DNA of 45,832 bases from an uncultured Bacilli bacterium (GTDB lineage Bacteria; Bacillota_I; Bacilli_A; RF39; UBA660): the NCBI GenBank assembly GCA_910585335.1, contig CAJUCU010000001.1, forward strand, positions 50,960 through 96,791, read 5' to 3'. The translations under genes and the position numbers were made by a program. A model generated the notes under the pieces. That model was not told the origin of the DNA. It saw only the letters and a list, made by a program, of their open reading frames with translations, and searched no databases. Positions 1 through 7,783 of the stretch are shown here, in pieces (the first letter of the stretch is position 1; every line of letters starts with the position of its first letter).

Positions 1-883
1 CTCTAATATCACTCGCACATAACTCTTTAATATCAGATATTTCCGTTCTAGTAAAGAAAGATAAACTTCTTTCAACATCTTCATCAAATGAATTCATCCA
101 CGCTTGAAAGAAATCAAAAGGTGTTGTTTTATCTCTTGATACCCATAGTGTACCTGAAGCAGTTTTTCCCATCTTTTCGCCATCTGCTTTTATAAGTAAC
201 GGACAAGTCCAACCAAATAATGAGTCAATTTTCTTTCCTTCACTAAATCGAATTTTACGAGAAAGGTCTGCACCTGCTAAAATATTTCCCCATTGATCTG
301 AACCACCAATTTGCAACCTACATCCAAATTCTTTATTTAAATGAACAAAATCAAACGCTTGCATTAACATATATCCCATTTCAAGGAATGTTAATCCGCC
401 ATTTTCTAATCTTTTCTTGTAGCAATCAGCGGATAACATATTATTAACATTAAAATGCACTCCTATATTTCTCATAAAATCTACATAAGTTTTATCACAA
501 ATCCAATCTGCATTATCAACAATAATAGCAGGATTATCACCATCTGTTTTTACAAATTTTTTAACTAATTCTTTTACTTCTGCTTTATTACGAGCAACTT
601 CTTCTTTAGATAACATTTCTCTCATATCACTTTTACCAGTTGGATCACCAATTAAAGCAGTTGCCCCACCAATTAATATAATTCCATGATGTCCAAAATC
701 TTGTAGCCATCTAAACATAGTTAATGCAAAGAAATGACCTATATGAAGACTATCGGCAGTTGGATCAATTCCTAAGTAAAAAGTCATAGGTTCTCCATTA
801 ACTAAATCAATAATTTCACTTTCATGTGTTAAATCTTTTACATATCCTCTTTCTTTTAAGATATCAAATAATTTCTTTTCCAT
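1..883 (-). CDS. tyrS: Tyrosyl-tRNA synthetase, C-terminus cut by window edge
   Basis: Class I aminoacyl-tRNA synthetase that charges tRNA-Tyr in the cytoplasm. About 294 residues are visible; the rest lies beyond base 1. The nucleotide-binding HIGH motif is at residues 47-50 (DSLHIGH) and the second class I signature appears as KMGKT at residues 237-241 in place of KMSKS, a variation seen in bacterial TyrS. GGSDQWGN and the Tyr-pocket segment YLGIDPTADSLH are also present. The start is ATG at 883-881, preceded by AGGAGG at 895-900. It is controlled by the T-box leader at about 990-1200, whose specifier codon is UAC (Tyr). Family assignment is very secure. Confidence 0.97.
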   Translation of the reverse strand, partial: MEKKLFDILKERGYVKDLTHESEIIDLVNGEPMTFYLGIDPTADSLHIGHFFALTMFRWLQDFGHHGIILIGGATALIGDPTGKSDMREMLSKEEVARNKAEVKELVKKFVKTDGDNPAIIVDNADWICDKTYVDFMRNIGVHFNVNNMLSADCYKKRLENGGLTFLEMGYMLMQAFDFVHLNKEFGCRLQIGGSDQWGNILAGADLSRKIRFSEGKKIDSLFGWTCPLLIKADGEKMGKTASGTLWVSRDKTTPFDFFQAWMNSFDEDVERSLSFFTRTEISDIKELCASDIR

Positions 884-966
884 AATTTTTTATTCCTCCT
901 TTGGTATTTTGTATAGTTAATTAAATTACAATCATCAAAGCAATAATAGTAATAGTCACTATCCAT
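856..966 (-). CDS. Tyr-rich small ORF between the T-box and tyrS (possible leader peptide)
   Basis: A 36-residue ORF starting MDSDYYYYCFDDC, with seven Tyr including a run of four. It sits just after the T-box terminator and overlaps the start of tyrS in another frame. Its ATG (966-964) follows an unusually strong Shine-Dalgarno site, AAGGAGGTG at about 973-981. That site can only be transcribed when the T-box has antiterminated. A run of Tyr codons in front of a Tyr synthetase gene is what a codon-sensing leader would show, but no expression evidence exists and the composition could be chance. The reading frame ends inside tyrS, so translational coupling is also possible. Confidence 0.4.
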   Translation of the reverse strand: MDSDYYYYCFDDCNLINYTKYQRRNKKLWKRNYLIS

Positions 967-984
967 ACAAACCACCTCCTTGAA

Positions 985-1023
985 ATAAAAAAGAGCAAAA
1001 CATCCAAAAAGGACGAATTGCTC
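985..1023 (-). terminator. Regulated intrinsic terminator of the tyrS T-box
   Basis: GAGCAATTCGTCC / GGATGTTTTGCTC arms with a T-rich loop, followed by TTTTTT on the minus strand. The 5' arm shares bases with the T-box sequence, so hairpin and antiterminator exclude each other. Confidence 0.9.
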
Positions 1024-1200
1024 GTGGTACCACCTTTATTTGTAATAATAGTTTATTACCTCTTATTGATAACGGATACTATCCGATTTAAAATCATCAT
1101 TTGTAATTCATTATTTTAATTTTGCTTATTTTCACCAACCACAAGCTCTCTATAAAATATTATAAAATAATTACTTCGAACGAATCGCTTTTTAATTAAC
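990..1200 (-). promoter_or_regulatory. Tyrosine T-box riboswitch leader of tyrS
   Basis: The minus strand holds the conserved T-box AGGTGGTACCACGAG (1035-1021), a stem I segment GAGAGCTTGTGGTTGGTG (just above 1133), and a specifier-loop region AATTACAAAT in which TAC (1105-1103) is the Tyr codon. The T-box element overlaps an intrinsic terminator hairpin (GAGCAA...TTGCTC, then TTTTTT). By the known T-box mechanism, uncharged tRNA-Tyr stabilises the antiterminator and allows tyrS transcription. Confidence 0.93.
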
Positions 1201-1207
1201 TGACTAG

Positions 1208-1236
1208 ATTATACTATATTTTATGCAAAAACGCAA
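1208..1236 (-). promoter_or_regulatory. Promoter of the tyrS leader
   Basis: On the minus strand, TTGCGT (1236-1231), 17 bases, then TATAAT (1213-1208). It lies just upstream of the first T-box stem. Bases 1237-1305, between this promoter and the stop of the next gene, hold nothing else that I recognise. Confidence 0.8.
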
Positions 1237-1305
1237 ATTCTACACGCTTATTTCAGTAATTCTAATGCCTTTTACCACCAGTCCATTTTACAAAGGTTTT
1301 TCCCT

Positions 1306-3021
1306 TTAACATAATTGTAACTCTTTTTTTTCTACATTAGGTTTAATACATTTGCATTCATTCTGAACTTTTTCAAAAATTGATGATGATTTCGTTGCTG
1401 TTGAAGGTGCTACTTTTTTATCTTGATTTATAATATCTTTACATATATTTATTACACTTTTTAATTTCTCATCAAATCCTGTTTCTGTACTTACGTTTGC
1501 AATGCCATTTAATAATAATAAATCTGCAGTATTCATAAATTGATAGCTATCCATAATATCAACATAATTTTCAAGTGAAGATGCAGTAATACCCATATAA
1601 TTTAAAAACTCGTCATTTCGCTCAACTCTTCTGCATCTTCTATACATAGTAATTATCTTACAAATTTCATTATAATTTTTCTGTGATTCTAAAACTTTTT
1701 CTCGTGATATACTACAAATCAATTCATTTATCAAATCTTTATTAAATAGTTCATTCTTTCCTCTTTTTGAAACTGCTGCATATTCATTGTTGTAATATGC
1801 TACATAGATTTGTATAACTTTTTCCAATTGTAATATTTTTTCTTTAGGATATTCAGGTATTTTTTTTAAACTTAACTTATAATTATATTCGTTAGCCAAT
1901 CTTTCTAAATAGTATCCTACTTTAAACAACTCGCTTTGTAACTCTCTTATAAATGTATTATTTGATAAAAAGTAACTATCTCTAATCTTATTTTGCGAAT
2001 TTAAGTATTCAGTAATTTTAGCTCTGAGATCTATATCACTAGTTTCGATTATTCTTATTGGAATAAATGTAGTATCTTTTAAGATTCCATCATCCATAGC
2101 TTTTTTTAAAGATACAACCGTTTGACAGCCATTAACAATTGCTGATGAATGCAAATTTGCTGTTTGATTTCCAACACTATTTCTACATTCATCACAAATA
2201 AATACTATCCCATTATGGTAAAAGTAAAAATATTCCGACTCTTCACTATCTGTAGATGTATTGTATATACCATTATTTACAGAATTATCACCTTCATAGT
2301 TTCTAATATTTTCATCAAATATGCCATCTAATACATCCTGTATAGAATTAAGAATATCTTTAGCTGAACAAAAACCAACCCATGATTTAACATCATCTCC
2401 TACATTATATCCTGGCAATAAATTACCATATTTAATCTCTATATTTATTAAGTTATTCTTTTGTGATCTATCAAGTTTATCACAAATTTTCTTTTTGTCC
2501 TCTACATAACATTCTATTTTATTACCTGTTAAATCTTTAATTTCTAATATAGCAGTATCTAAAGAATCTTTTGCATTTGTCGATAAATTATCTGTAAAAG
2601 AAACAAAAATAAACTCATAATGAAATATACTTTCTTTTTTTATAATATCTCTATAATTAATAAAATTATCATTTGCTCTTGATGGTTTTTTACTCGAAGT
2701 CAACTTCTTATAACCATTAACAATTTTTAAAACAGTAGATTCCTCTATTTGCTTATTAATATTACCAACTTTATCGGGAAATTTAAATTGAAATATTTTT
2801 AGAATATCATTTTCTCTGACAATTGCATCTATTCCATTATCTCCAAAACCATCAATAATAATTTCTCCTAAATCTGTATCATTAATTTTATAAAAGGTAC
2901 TAAGATACCAATGTGCAAAAGCCTTAGATAAATTTTGATAATTATTATCTCTTTTTAATTTTTCTAATTCTTGAATAATTCTTGAATAATAAACTTGATA
3001 TTTTCCTATAGATTGTGTCAT
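1306..3021 (-). CDS. AIPR-family abortive phage infection protein
   Basis: A 571-residue soluble protein that matches the AIPR (abortive infection phage resistance) family. Near the N-terminus, residues 53-80 show a PD-(D/E)xK/Mrr-type nuclease pattern: GFGDNGIDA with Asp65, then IFQFK with Gln78 and Lys80. The AIPR core follows at roughly 290-370, with AIVNGCQTVVS, a RIIET strand, and LNSQNKIRDSYFLSNN. The family is linked to phage defence, presumably by nucleic acid cleavage on infection. Start ATG 3021 has GAGGTGAT in front of it. It is a single-gene unit with its own promoter, between the tyrS leader and an amidase gene. No terminator is obvious. The exact trigger and target cannot be read from sequence. 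Confidence 0.85.
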   Translation of the reverse strand: MTQSIGKYQVYYSRIIQELEKLKRDNNYQNLSKAFAHWYLSTFYKINDTDLGEIIIDGFGDNGIDAIVRENDILKIFQFKFPDKVGNINKQIEESTVLKIVNGYKKLTSSKKPSRANDNFINYRDIIKKESIFHYEFIFVSFTDNLSTNAKDSLDTAILEIKDLTGNKIECYVEDKKKICDKLDRSQKNNLINIEIKYGNLLPGYNVGDDVKSWVGFCSAKDILNSIQDVLDGIFDENIRNYEGDNSVNNGIYNTSTDSEESEYFYFYHNGIVFICDECRNSVGNQTANLHSSAIVNGCQTVVSLKKAMDDGILKDTTFIPIRIIETSDIDLRAKITEYLNSQNKIRDSYFLSNNTFIRELQSELFKVGYYLERLANEYNYKLSLKKIPEYPKEKILQLEKVIQIYVAYYNNEYAAVSKRGKNELFNKDLINELICSISREKVLESQKNYNEICKIITMYRRCRRVERNDEFLNYMGITASSLENYVDIMDSYQFMNTADLLLLNGIANVSTETGFDEKLKSVINICKDIINQDKKVAPSTATKSSSIFEKVQNECKCIKPNVEKKELQLC

Positions 3022-3056
3022 ATTATCACCTCAAAAATAATAATTTATATATTTGT

Positions 3057-3065
3057 ATTATACCA
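3057..3065 (-). promoter_or_regulatory. Extended -10 promoter of the AIPR gene
   Basis: TGGTATAAT on the minus strand, 36 bases before the AIPR start; no good -35 at the usual distance. Confidence 0.6.
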
Positions 3066-3067
3066 TG

Positions 3068-3095
3068 CAAAAAGACATTTTTCTTCAAAATGCCT
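3068..3095 (-). terminator. Terminator after the amidase gene
   Basis: Nine-pair stem AGGCATTTT / AAAATGTCT (one G-U) with loop GAAGA, followed by TTTTT on the minus strand. It lies 27 bases after the amidase stop and just before the AIPR promoter, so it separates the two units. Confidence 0.75.
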
Positions 3096-3121
3096 TAAAT
3101 TTCATAAAAATTTATATAATA

Positions 3122-3766
3122 TTACTCATTATTCCCCATAAAAATTGTATCCCCCTTTTGAACTGTATAGTACTCTCCACTTCCTTCTGGCGGAACGTAT
3201 GTATAACCTCCATAATTAGCAAGGGCCCTTACTACTGCTTCGACATAATCTAACAAATCATTTTGCAACTTTTTACTGTCATTTGCATTGTCAATAAAAC
3301 CATACTCTACTAAAAGTGGTTGTGTCTGCCCTGTTAATCTATGAATAAAATAGTAATCCTTCATAGGATCTTCTGGTAGACGTCTTTGATAGTATTTTCT
3401 CATAATCTGCCCTTCACTACCAATTGCCTCTAAGACATTGCGCGCTAAAGTACTGCTGTTTCTTAACGCATACACTACTTCAGCACCTTCGCCACCTCCT
3501 GCATTTATGTGATTTGATATCACGATTACATTAGGGTCATTTCCATAAGCCTCTAATATTCTTTTCACTCTTTCATCTCTATCTACAGTCTCATCTGTAT
3601 CACGTACAATTGCTGTTGGAATTCCTAATTCTTTTAATCTTTGATACATATATTGTGCTGCTTTTAGTGTTAAATCTTTTTCTCTCAATCCATTCGCTGT
3701 TGCACCTGGATCAGCTCCTCCGTGTCCTGCATCCACAACAATTCCTTTTATTGCTCTTTCATTCAT
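3122..3766 (-). CDS. N-acetylmuramoyl-L-alanine amidase (Amidase_3) with truncated LysM end
   Basis: Zinc amidase of the Amidase_3 family that cuts the muramoyl-Ala bond of peptidoglycan. From the chosen start MNERAIKG, the zinc ligands are His15 (VDAGHGG), Glu29 (REKDL) and a later His in ISNHINA; VEYGFID holds the usual catalytic Glu. The C-terminus enters a LysM motif (EYYTVQKGDTI) but stops after six more residues, so the cell-wall-binding LysM is almost wholly missing. ATG 3766 is preferred because AGAGGTGAG lies in front of it and because a longer reading to 3862 would run through the terminator of the upstream gene. There is no signal peptide, so release may need lysis or mother-cell lysis. 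Possibly phage-derived or sporulation-related. Confidence 0.85.
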   Translation of the reverse strand: MNERAIKGIVVDAGHGGADPGATANGLREKDLTLKAAQYMYQRLKELGIPTAIVRDTDETVDRDERVKRILEAYGNDPNVIVISNHINAGGGEGAEVVYALRNSSTLARNVLEAIGSEGQIMRKYYQRRLPEDPMKDYYFIHRLTGQTQPLLVEYGFIDNANDSKKLQNDLLDYVEAVVRALANYGGYTYVPPEGSGEYYTVQKGDTIFMGNNE

Positions 3767-3826
3767 CCTTCTCACCTCTAGTATAAGATATGAAAGTCTG
3801 GGCGATTTGTGAGAAAAGTTTATTTT

Positions 3827-3863
3827 AGAAAAAAATGCTTTTATTCCGAAAATAATATGCATT
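3827..3863 (-). terminator. Terminator after the DUF262-HNH gene
   Basis: AATGC / GCATT outer stem and TTATT / AATAA inner stem around TTCGG, followed by seven T on the minus strand. Confidence 0.7.
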
Positions 3864-3886
3864 CTTTTTCTTTCATTATTTTTATA

Positions 3887-5050
3887 TTATCTATTTCCTT
3901 TAGCCCGATTGTGAGTCTGGCATAACATTTGACAATTCTCTATATCTGTGGATCCTCCTTTACTCCATGCTTGCACATGATCGGCATCCATTTCTTTTAA
4001 TTCCCAAATTCTATTCTTATTGTTATCATTTCCCATAGCACATAACGGACAATTGCTAATCTCTTTTGCTTTTGCATCCTGCGATTGTTTTTCATAAACG
4101 ATTCTTTTGGTATTATCATCAAACACTCTAATATTTAGTAATTTGGTATCTTTACACTCCCCTAGTATATATTCACAAATACCTTTGGTATCTTGGACTT
4201 GAGGATCAGCATATAACTGGCATAGCATTTCTGATACTTTGTTGGGGTCATAGGAGTTCTTATGATACGTTTCATATAATCTTCCCCATTCAAGACCCTT
4301 CATATCAGACTTTATATCTTTAAATACAGTAGAAGCCCATGTAATTACTGAATCAAAATAAGCCTTTAATTCGGTAATACTATTATCATATCTATGTTGA
4401 CTCATATAGTTATCAACATTAGCTTTGCTAACCCAATTTAGTGCTGTAGATAAATAATCTTGTCTGTTCACATCACCTTTTATGTAAGCACTCCATTTTT
4501 GGATATTTGCATTTTGAGAGTTTGAAAATTCTTCACGAGCTTTTGTTACAAATGGTCCAGAATAAATCGCATTTAGTAGTTCTTGATTATTTAGTGGAAC
4601 ACCTGCAATATTAATTGTTTTAAACCATTCTTTGATTTCTGACTCCTCTCCCTCACAAATATATATTGTTAAAGGAGCATTTAATATTTTTTCTCTCTTA
4701 TCTTCTGATAGTCCATCAAAATATTGTTCCATACCATTTTCATCTTTAATCGCAAATTTACTTGTTATATATCTTCCAAAACTAGTTACTCTTTGTTGAC
4801 CATCTAAAATTTCGTATTTTTCCTCTCCTACTTTAACAAAATATAACAATCCCAAGGGATAGCCTTTTAATAATGATTGGATGACTGCTACATCTCTTTT
4901 ACCATCCGCATAAATATAATTTCTTTGATATTCTGGCTGTATTGTCAATCTTCCTCCCCAGCCAAACAAACCTTTTCCTTCATAATCATTATAAACAAAA
5001 CCCTCACTTATATCTTTTACTGTTAAATCAGTTTTCAATGTTGTTTTCAT
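3887..5050 (-). CDS. DUF262 (ParB-like) plus HNH nuclease protein
   Basis: A 387-residue protein. The N-terminal DUF262 (GmrSD N-like, ParB/Srx fold) domain carries QPEYQRNYIY at 38-47 and the nucleotide-site motif DGQQR at 83-87. The C-terminus is an HNH nuclease: Cys334-x2-Cys337, DADH with Asp357-His358, Asn372, and CQTHNRAKGN with Cys377 and His380. In GmrS/BrxU-type enzymes DUF262 binds and hydrolyses NTP to control an HNH domain, and such enzymes restrict foreign DNA. It overlaps the methylase gene by 23 bases and has AGGAGGT before ATG 5050. As last gene of a nuclease-methylase operon it is the likely restriction effector; this role is inferred. Confidence 0.85.
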   Translation of the reverse strand: MKTTLKTDLTVKDISEGFVYNDYEGKGLFGWGGRLTIQPEYQRNYIYADGKRDVAVIQSLLKGYPLGLLYFVKVGEEKYEILDGQQRVTSFGRYITSKFAIKDENGMEQYFDGLSEDKREKILNAPLTIYICEGEESEIKEWFKTINIAGVPLNNQELLNAIYSGPFVTKAREEFSNSQNANIQKWSAYIKGDVNRQDYLSTALNWVSKANVDNYMSQHRYDNSITELKAYFDSVITWASTVFKDIKSDMKGLEWGRLYETYHKNSYDPNKVSEMLCQLYADPQVQDTKGICEYILGECKDTKLLNIRVFDDNTKRIVYEKQSQDAKAKEISNCPLCAMGNDNNKNRIWELKEMDADHVQAWSKGGSTDIENCQMLCQTHNRAKGNR

Positions 5051-6152
5051 CCGATACCTCCTTAAATTTAATTAAAATTCTTGCATACACTCTTTTTCCA
5101 TCGATTAAAGGACAAGCCAGACGGTCTCCTTCAAATGGAATTCCTACTATAAACTCATCATACCCTGCTGATGCTAATAACCCTACTATCTCAAATTGAT
5201 CTGGATTATATTTGTCTAGAAAGGTAATTGGAACTCCCATAACACCTTTATAATCTTTTGGAATGGCATCTGTAAAAGGAATATCGATTGCATCATAATT
5301 GTCATACTTAGGATATTTATTTTCTTTCACTTGCTTATGTTTACTGTATTTCAGATTATCCTCCATCGTCATCAGTTGTAGCGGTTGGTGTCTTCTACCA
5401 TGTTCTAGATTGGTTAACCATAGGCAATTGTTTGTTGAAACGATTCGTTGGCCTTCTTCATTTATTCTTGCTTCTGTTCCATATAAGTCATAAAATTTTG
5501 GAACAATGAATCCAGAAATCCATCTTCCCATCCCATTTCCTAACCATGCTTTATTTGTTCTTATTTGAGTAAAGACTTCTTTATAAGAAATACAGTTTAT
5601 GTTTCCAATAATCAAAAACTGACGTTTCCCTTCTAAAATCCAAGATAGAAACTCTCGAAATAAACTAAATGGAGGATTCGTGATAATTATATCTGCTTCA
5701 TCTCTTAATTTTATTACTTCTTCTGATCTAAAATCACCATCGCCCTTTAAGTAATCCCATTCTAAATCATTGATATCAATTCTTCCAGATTTATTTTTAT
5801 CTCTATCTAAAGTAAATATTTTTCCATTGGATTTTGTTTTTTTCTTATCAAATTTTGGTGATTCTGTTTCTAACGATGACGAATGGAAAGCACCTTTTAT
5901 TTTTTTGCTTTTTTGGGCATAGCTTGTACTAATTAACTTTTTTAATCCAAATCTTTCAAAGTTTTGTGCAAAAAACTTAGTAAAATTAGACCATTCTGGA
6001 TCATCACATGGTAGTAAGATTACTTTTCCTCTAAATACATCTGGATTATATTCTAGATAAGCATTTACTTCTTTTTGTATATCAGAATACTGAGTATAGA
6101 ATTCGTCATTTTTTGCAGCTTTTGCTTTTTTTAACATTTCTCTTTTTGGCAT
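5028..6152 (-). CDS. EcoRI-family adenine-specific DNA methyltransferase
   Basis: A 374-residue member of the EcoRI methylase family (N6-adenine, AdoMet-dependent). The family N-terminus KNDEFYTQYSDIQKEVNAY is at 14-32, the LLPCDDPEWSNF cofactor-side segment at 46-57, and the catalytic motif IV NPPF at 159-162 (DIIITNPPFS). The start is ATG 6152 with AGGAAGTG in front; the preceding GIY-YIG gene stops 4 bases earlier. It sits between a GIY-YIG protein and a DUF262-HNH nuclease, so it most likely protects host DNA from one or both. There is no canonical EcoRI-like endonuclease gene beside it. The target sequence cannot be predicted. Confidence 0.9.
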   Translation of the reverse strand: MPKREMLKKAKAAKNDEFYTQYSDIQKEVNAYLEYNPDVFRGKVILLPCDDPEWSNFTKFFAQNFERFGLKKLISTSYAQKSKKIKGAFHSSSLETESPKFDKKKTKSNGKIFTLDRDKNKSGRIDINDLEWDYLKGDGDFRSEEVIKLRDEADIIITNPPFSLFREFLSWILEGKRQFLIIGNINCISYKEVFTQIRTNKAWLGNGMGRWISGFIVPKFYDLYGTEARINEEGQRIVSTNNCLWLTNLEHGRRHQPLQLMTMEDNLKYSKHKQVKENKYPKYDNYDAIDIPFTDAIPKDYKGVMGVPITFLDKYNPDQFEIVGLLASAGYDEFIVGIPFEGDRLACPLIDGKRVYARILIKFKEVSDENNIEN

Positions 6153-6156
6153 CTTT

Positions 6157-6813
6157 TCACTTCCTACTGACTAATATTTTTTCTAATTTATGTTCTAGTT
6201 GATATAGCGTAGTTCCCCTAGATACATCTCCGCCTAAATCTTCTAGTGCTGAATATAAAATCTGACGTTTTGAAGGATTAGAGTTATTAGGTACCTCTAT
6301 ATTTGTCTCTTTTTCATAAATACCTAAAGTACCATCTTCATTCGTTTTGGAATAGTAATTTTTACCAGTTAGACTTGAATAAAAATCTATATTTTTAAAA
6401 TGGTGTCTGTTCTTTGCCAATGATAATGCTTCTTTTTTATCTTCTATCTCTTCTATTGTTTCTTTCCATAAGTGCAATCTATCTTTGGTTCCATTTACTT
6501 CAGCCATACTTTCAAATGCCGAATATATTTCTTCTGGTTTGATATGATAGAACTCTCTTACCCTTATTTTATCTCCTATTTTTTCTTTACTTCTTAATTC
6601 TGGGTTTAGTGTGTCAATTAAATTATGTAATTTTTTATCTGTTAGTCTTTCTGTCACATCAAAAGTTGCGTATATATGAAATGAAAAAGGTACTGCTTCT
6701 GAGTTATTTAATTGTTTTACCCTGTCTTTTACATCGTTAGCATAACCAATCTTTACATATTCAGGAAAAGATGGGTTGGTTAATATATAAATTACGCCAC
6801 ATTTTTGATTCAT
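6157..6813 (-). CDS. GIY-YIG (T5orf172-type) nuclease-family protein
   Basis: A 218-residue protein with an N-terminal GIY-YIG-like domain: GVIYILTN at 6-13, VKIGYA at 20-25 (KIG in place of YIG) and the usual Arg31 in DRVKQL. The region REFYHIKPEEIYSAFESMA near 110 is characteristic of the T5orf172/Mug113-type branch. The C-terminal third resembles a DUF4357-like domain (FYSSLTGKNYYSKTNEDGTL). ATG 6813 is chosen because GAGGAG lies 8 bases before it; a TTG at 6828 overlaps that site. It is the first gene of the three-gene operon. It may be a nuclease or a DNA-binding partner of the methylase; activity is not proven by sequence because the second motif is degenerate. Confidence 0.8.
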   Translation of the reverse strand: MNQKCGVIYILTNPSFPEYVKIGYANDVKDRVKQLNNSEAVPFSFHIYATFDVTERLTDKKLHNLIDTLNPELRSKEKIGDKIRVREFYHIKPEEIYSAFESMAEVNGTKDRLHLWKETIEEIEDKKEALSLAKNRHHFKNIDFYSSLTGKNYYSKTNEDGTLGIYEKETNIEVPNNSNPSKRQILYSALEDLGGDVSRGTTLYQLEHKLEKILVSRK

Positions 6814-6845
6814 AATTTCACTCCTCAATACTTCAAACTAATCGT

Positions 6846-6854
6846 ATTATACCA
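6846..6854 (-). promoter_or_regulatory. Extended -10 promoter of the GIY-YIG/methylase/DUF262 operon
   Basis: TGGTATAAT on the minus strand, 33 bases before the first ATG. The match at -35 is poor. Confidence 0.6.
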
Positions 6855-6913
6855 TATAATTCCAATTTTTTCGTTTTTTGGTTGTCACTTTCTTCTATTT
6901 CATTCCAATGCTA

Positions 6914-6991
6914 TTACGATAAAATAAAAAGAAAGATATCGTAAAAAATTAAGTGATACCTTTCTAAATGGTATTTTATTTATTTTGAAAC
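6914..6991. other. Hairpins and repeat remnants at the far end of the CRISPR array
   Basis: The stretch 6855-7021 has no gene. It holds an 8-bp inverted repeat TTACGATA (6914-6921) / TATCGTAA (6937-6944). It also holds a hairpin AATACC...GGTATC (6975-6956 on the minus strand) followed by ACTTAATTTTTT, a plausible terminator for the array transcript. Two pieces of the CRISPR repeat lie in inverted orientation: TAAATGGTATT at 6965-6975 and TTGAAAC at 6985-6991. Confidence 0.5.
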
Positions 6992-7021
6992 TAAGGAAAA
7001 AGAAGATATCAATCTTCAAAT

Positions 7022-7783
7022 GGCAAATTTATACTTAGAATGACATAAATCTAAAACTTAAGACAACTTAATGTATGCATTGTAACAGTTTCAATACCAT
7101 TTAAGATGACATAGATCTAAAACCCATCAAGTTTAATAGTAGCAACAGAATCAGTTTCAATACCATTTAAGATGACATAGATCTAAAACAACTGACTTTT
7201 GTCCTTTATACAATTTATTGTTTCAATACCATTTAAGATGACATAGATCTAAAACTATTCAAATCGGTCGAGAGATGTCATTACTGTTTCAATACCATTT
7301 AAGATGACATAGATCTAAAACGCACTTACATACTGAAAAGTGTATTTAGGAGTTTCAATACCATTTAAGATGACATAGATCTAAAACTTTGTGAGAATGT
7401 GCATGTCAATAGGAGAGGTTTCAATACCATTTAAGATGACATAGATCTAAAACATATCCACAGCATTAAGAGGTTTATTTCCTGTTTCAATACCATTTAA
7501 GATGACATAGATCTAAAACGCGGCTTCTATCGTTTTATTTAATGCTGATGTTTCAATACCATTTAAGATGACATAGATCTAAAACATTGCGTCTAATCCT
7601 TCCCATGTAAATAAAGTTTCAATACCATTTAAGATGACATAGATCTAAAACTTATCTTCAAATGTAGAACTTTCAGGATTAGTTTCAATACCATTTAAGA
7701 TGACATAGATCTAAAACTTAAAAATTACAATCTAAATATATCATAATGTTTCAATACCATTTAAGATGACATAGATCTAAAAC
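7022..7783 (-). CRISPR. Type II-A CRISPR array, 12 repeats and 11 spacers
   Basis: Eleven identical 36-base repeats start at 7088, 7154, 7220, 7286, 7352, 7418, 7484, 7550, 7616, 7682 and 7748. A twelfth, degenerate copy lies at 7022-7057 and keeps only the part nearest GACATA..ATCTAAAAC. Every spacer is 30 bases, giving a strict 66-base period. In crRNA orientation (minus strand) the repeat begins GTTTTAGATCTATG and ends GGTATTGAAAC, like type II-A repeats. The degenerate repeat marks the old end; new spacers enter next to the leader at 7784. The array follows csn2 on the same strand. The spacers resemble nothing else in this window. Confidence 0.98.

Noticed and set aside
1237..1305. A terminator after AIPR
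   Set aside because: The AAAGG/CCTTT arms there lack a T run on the minus strand.
2149..2509. Plus-strand ORFs opposite AIPR, Cas9, CopA and others
   Set aside because: They are shadows of the real minus-strand genes: no ribosome sites and no family motifs.
3767..3862. Longer amidase start with 32 extra residues
   Set aside because: This stretch contains the terminator of the DUF262-HNH gene and no ribosome site, while ATG 3766 has one.
7022..7783. Self-targeting spacers
   Set aside because: No spacer resembles another part of this window on reading, but the rest of the genome cannot be checked.
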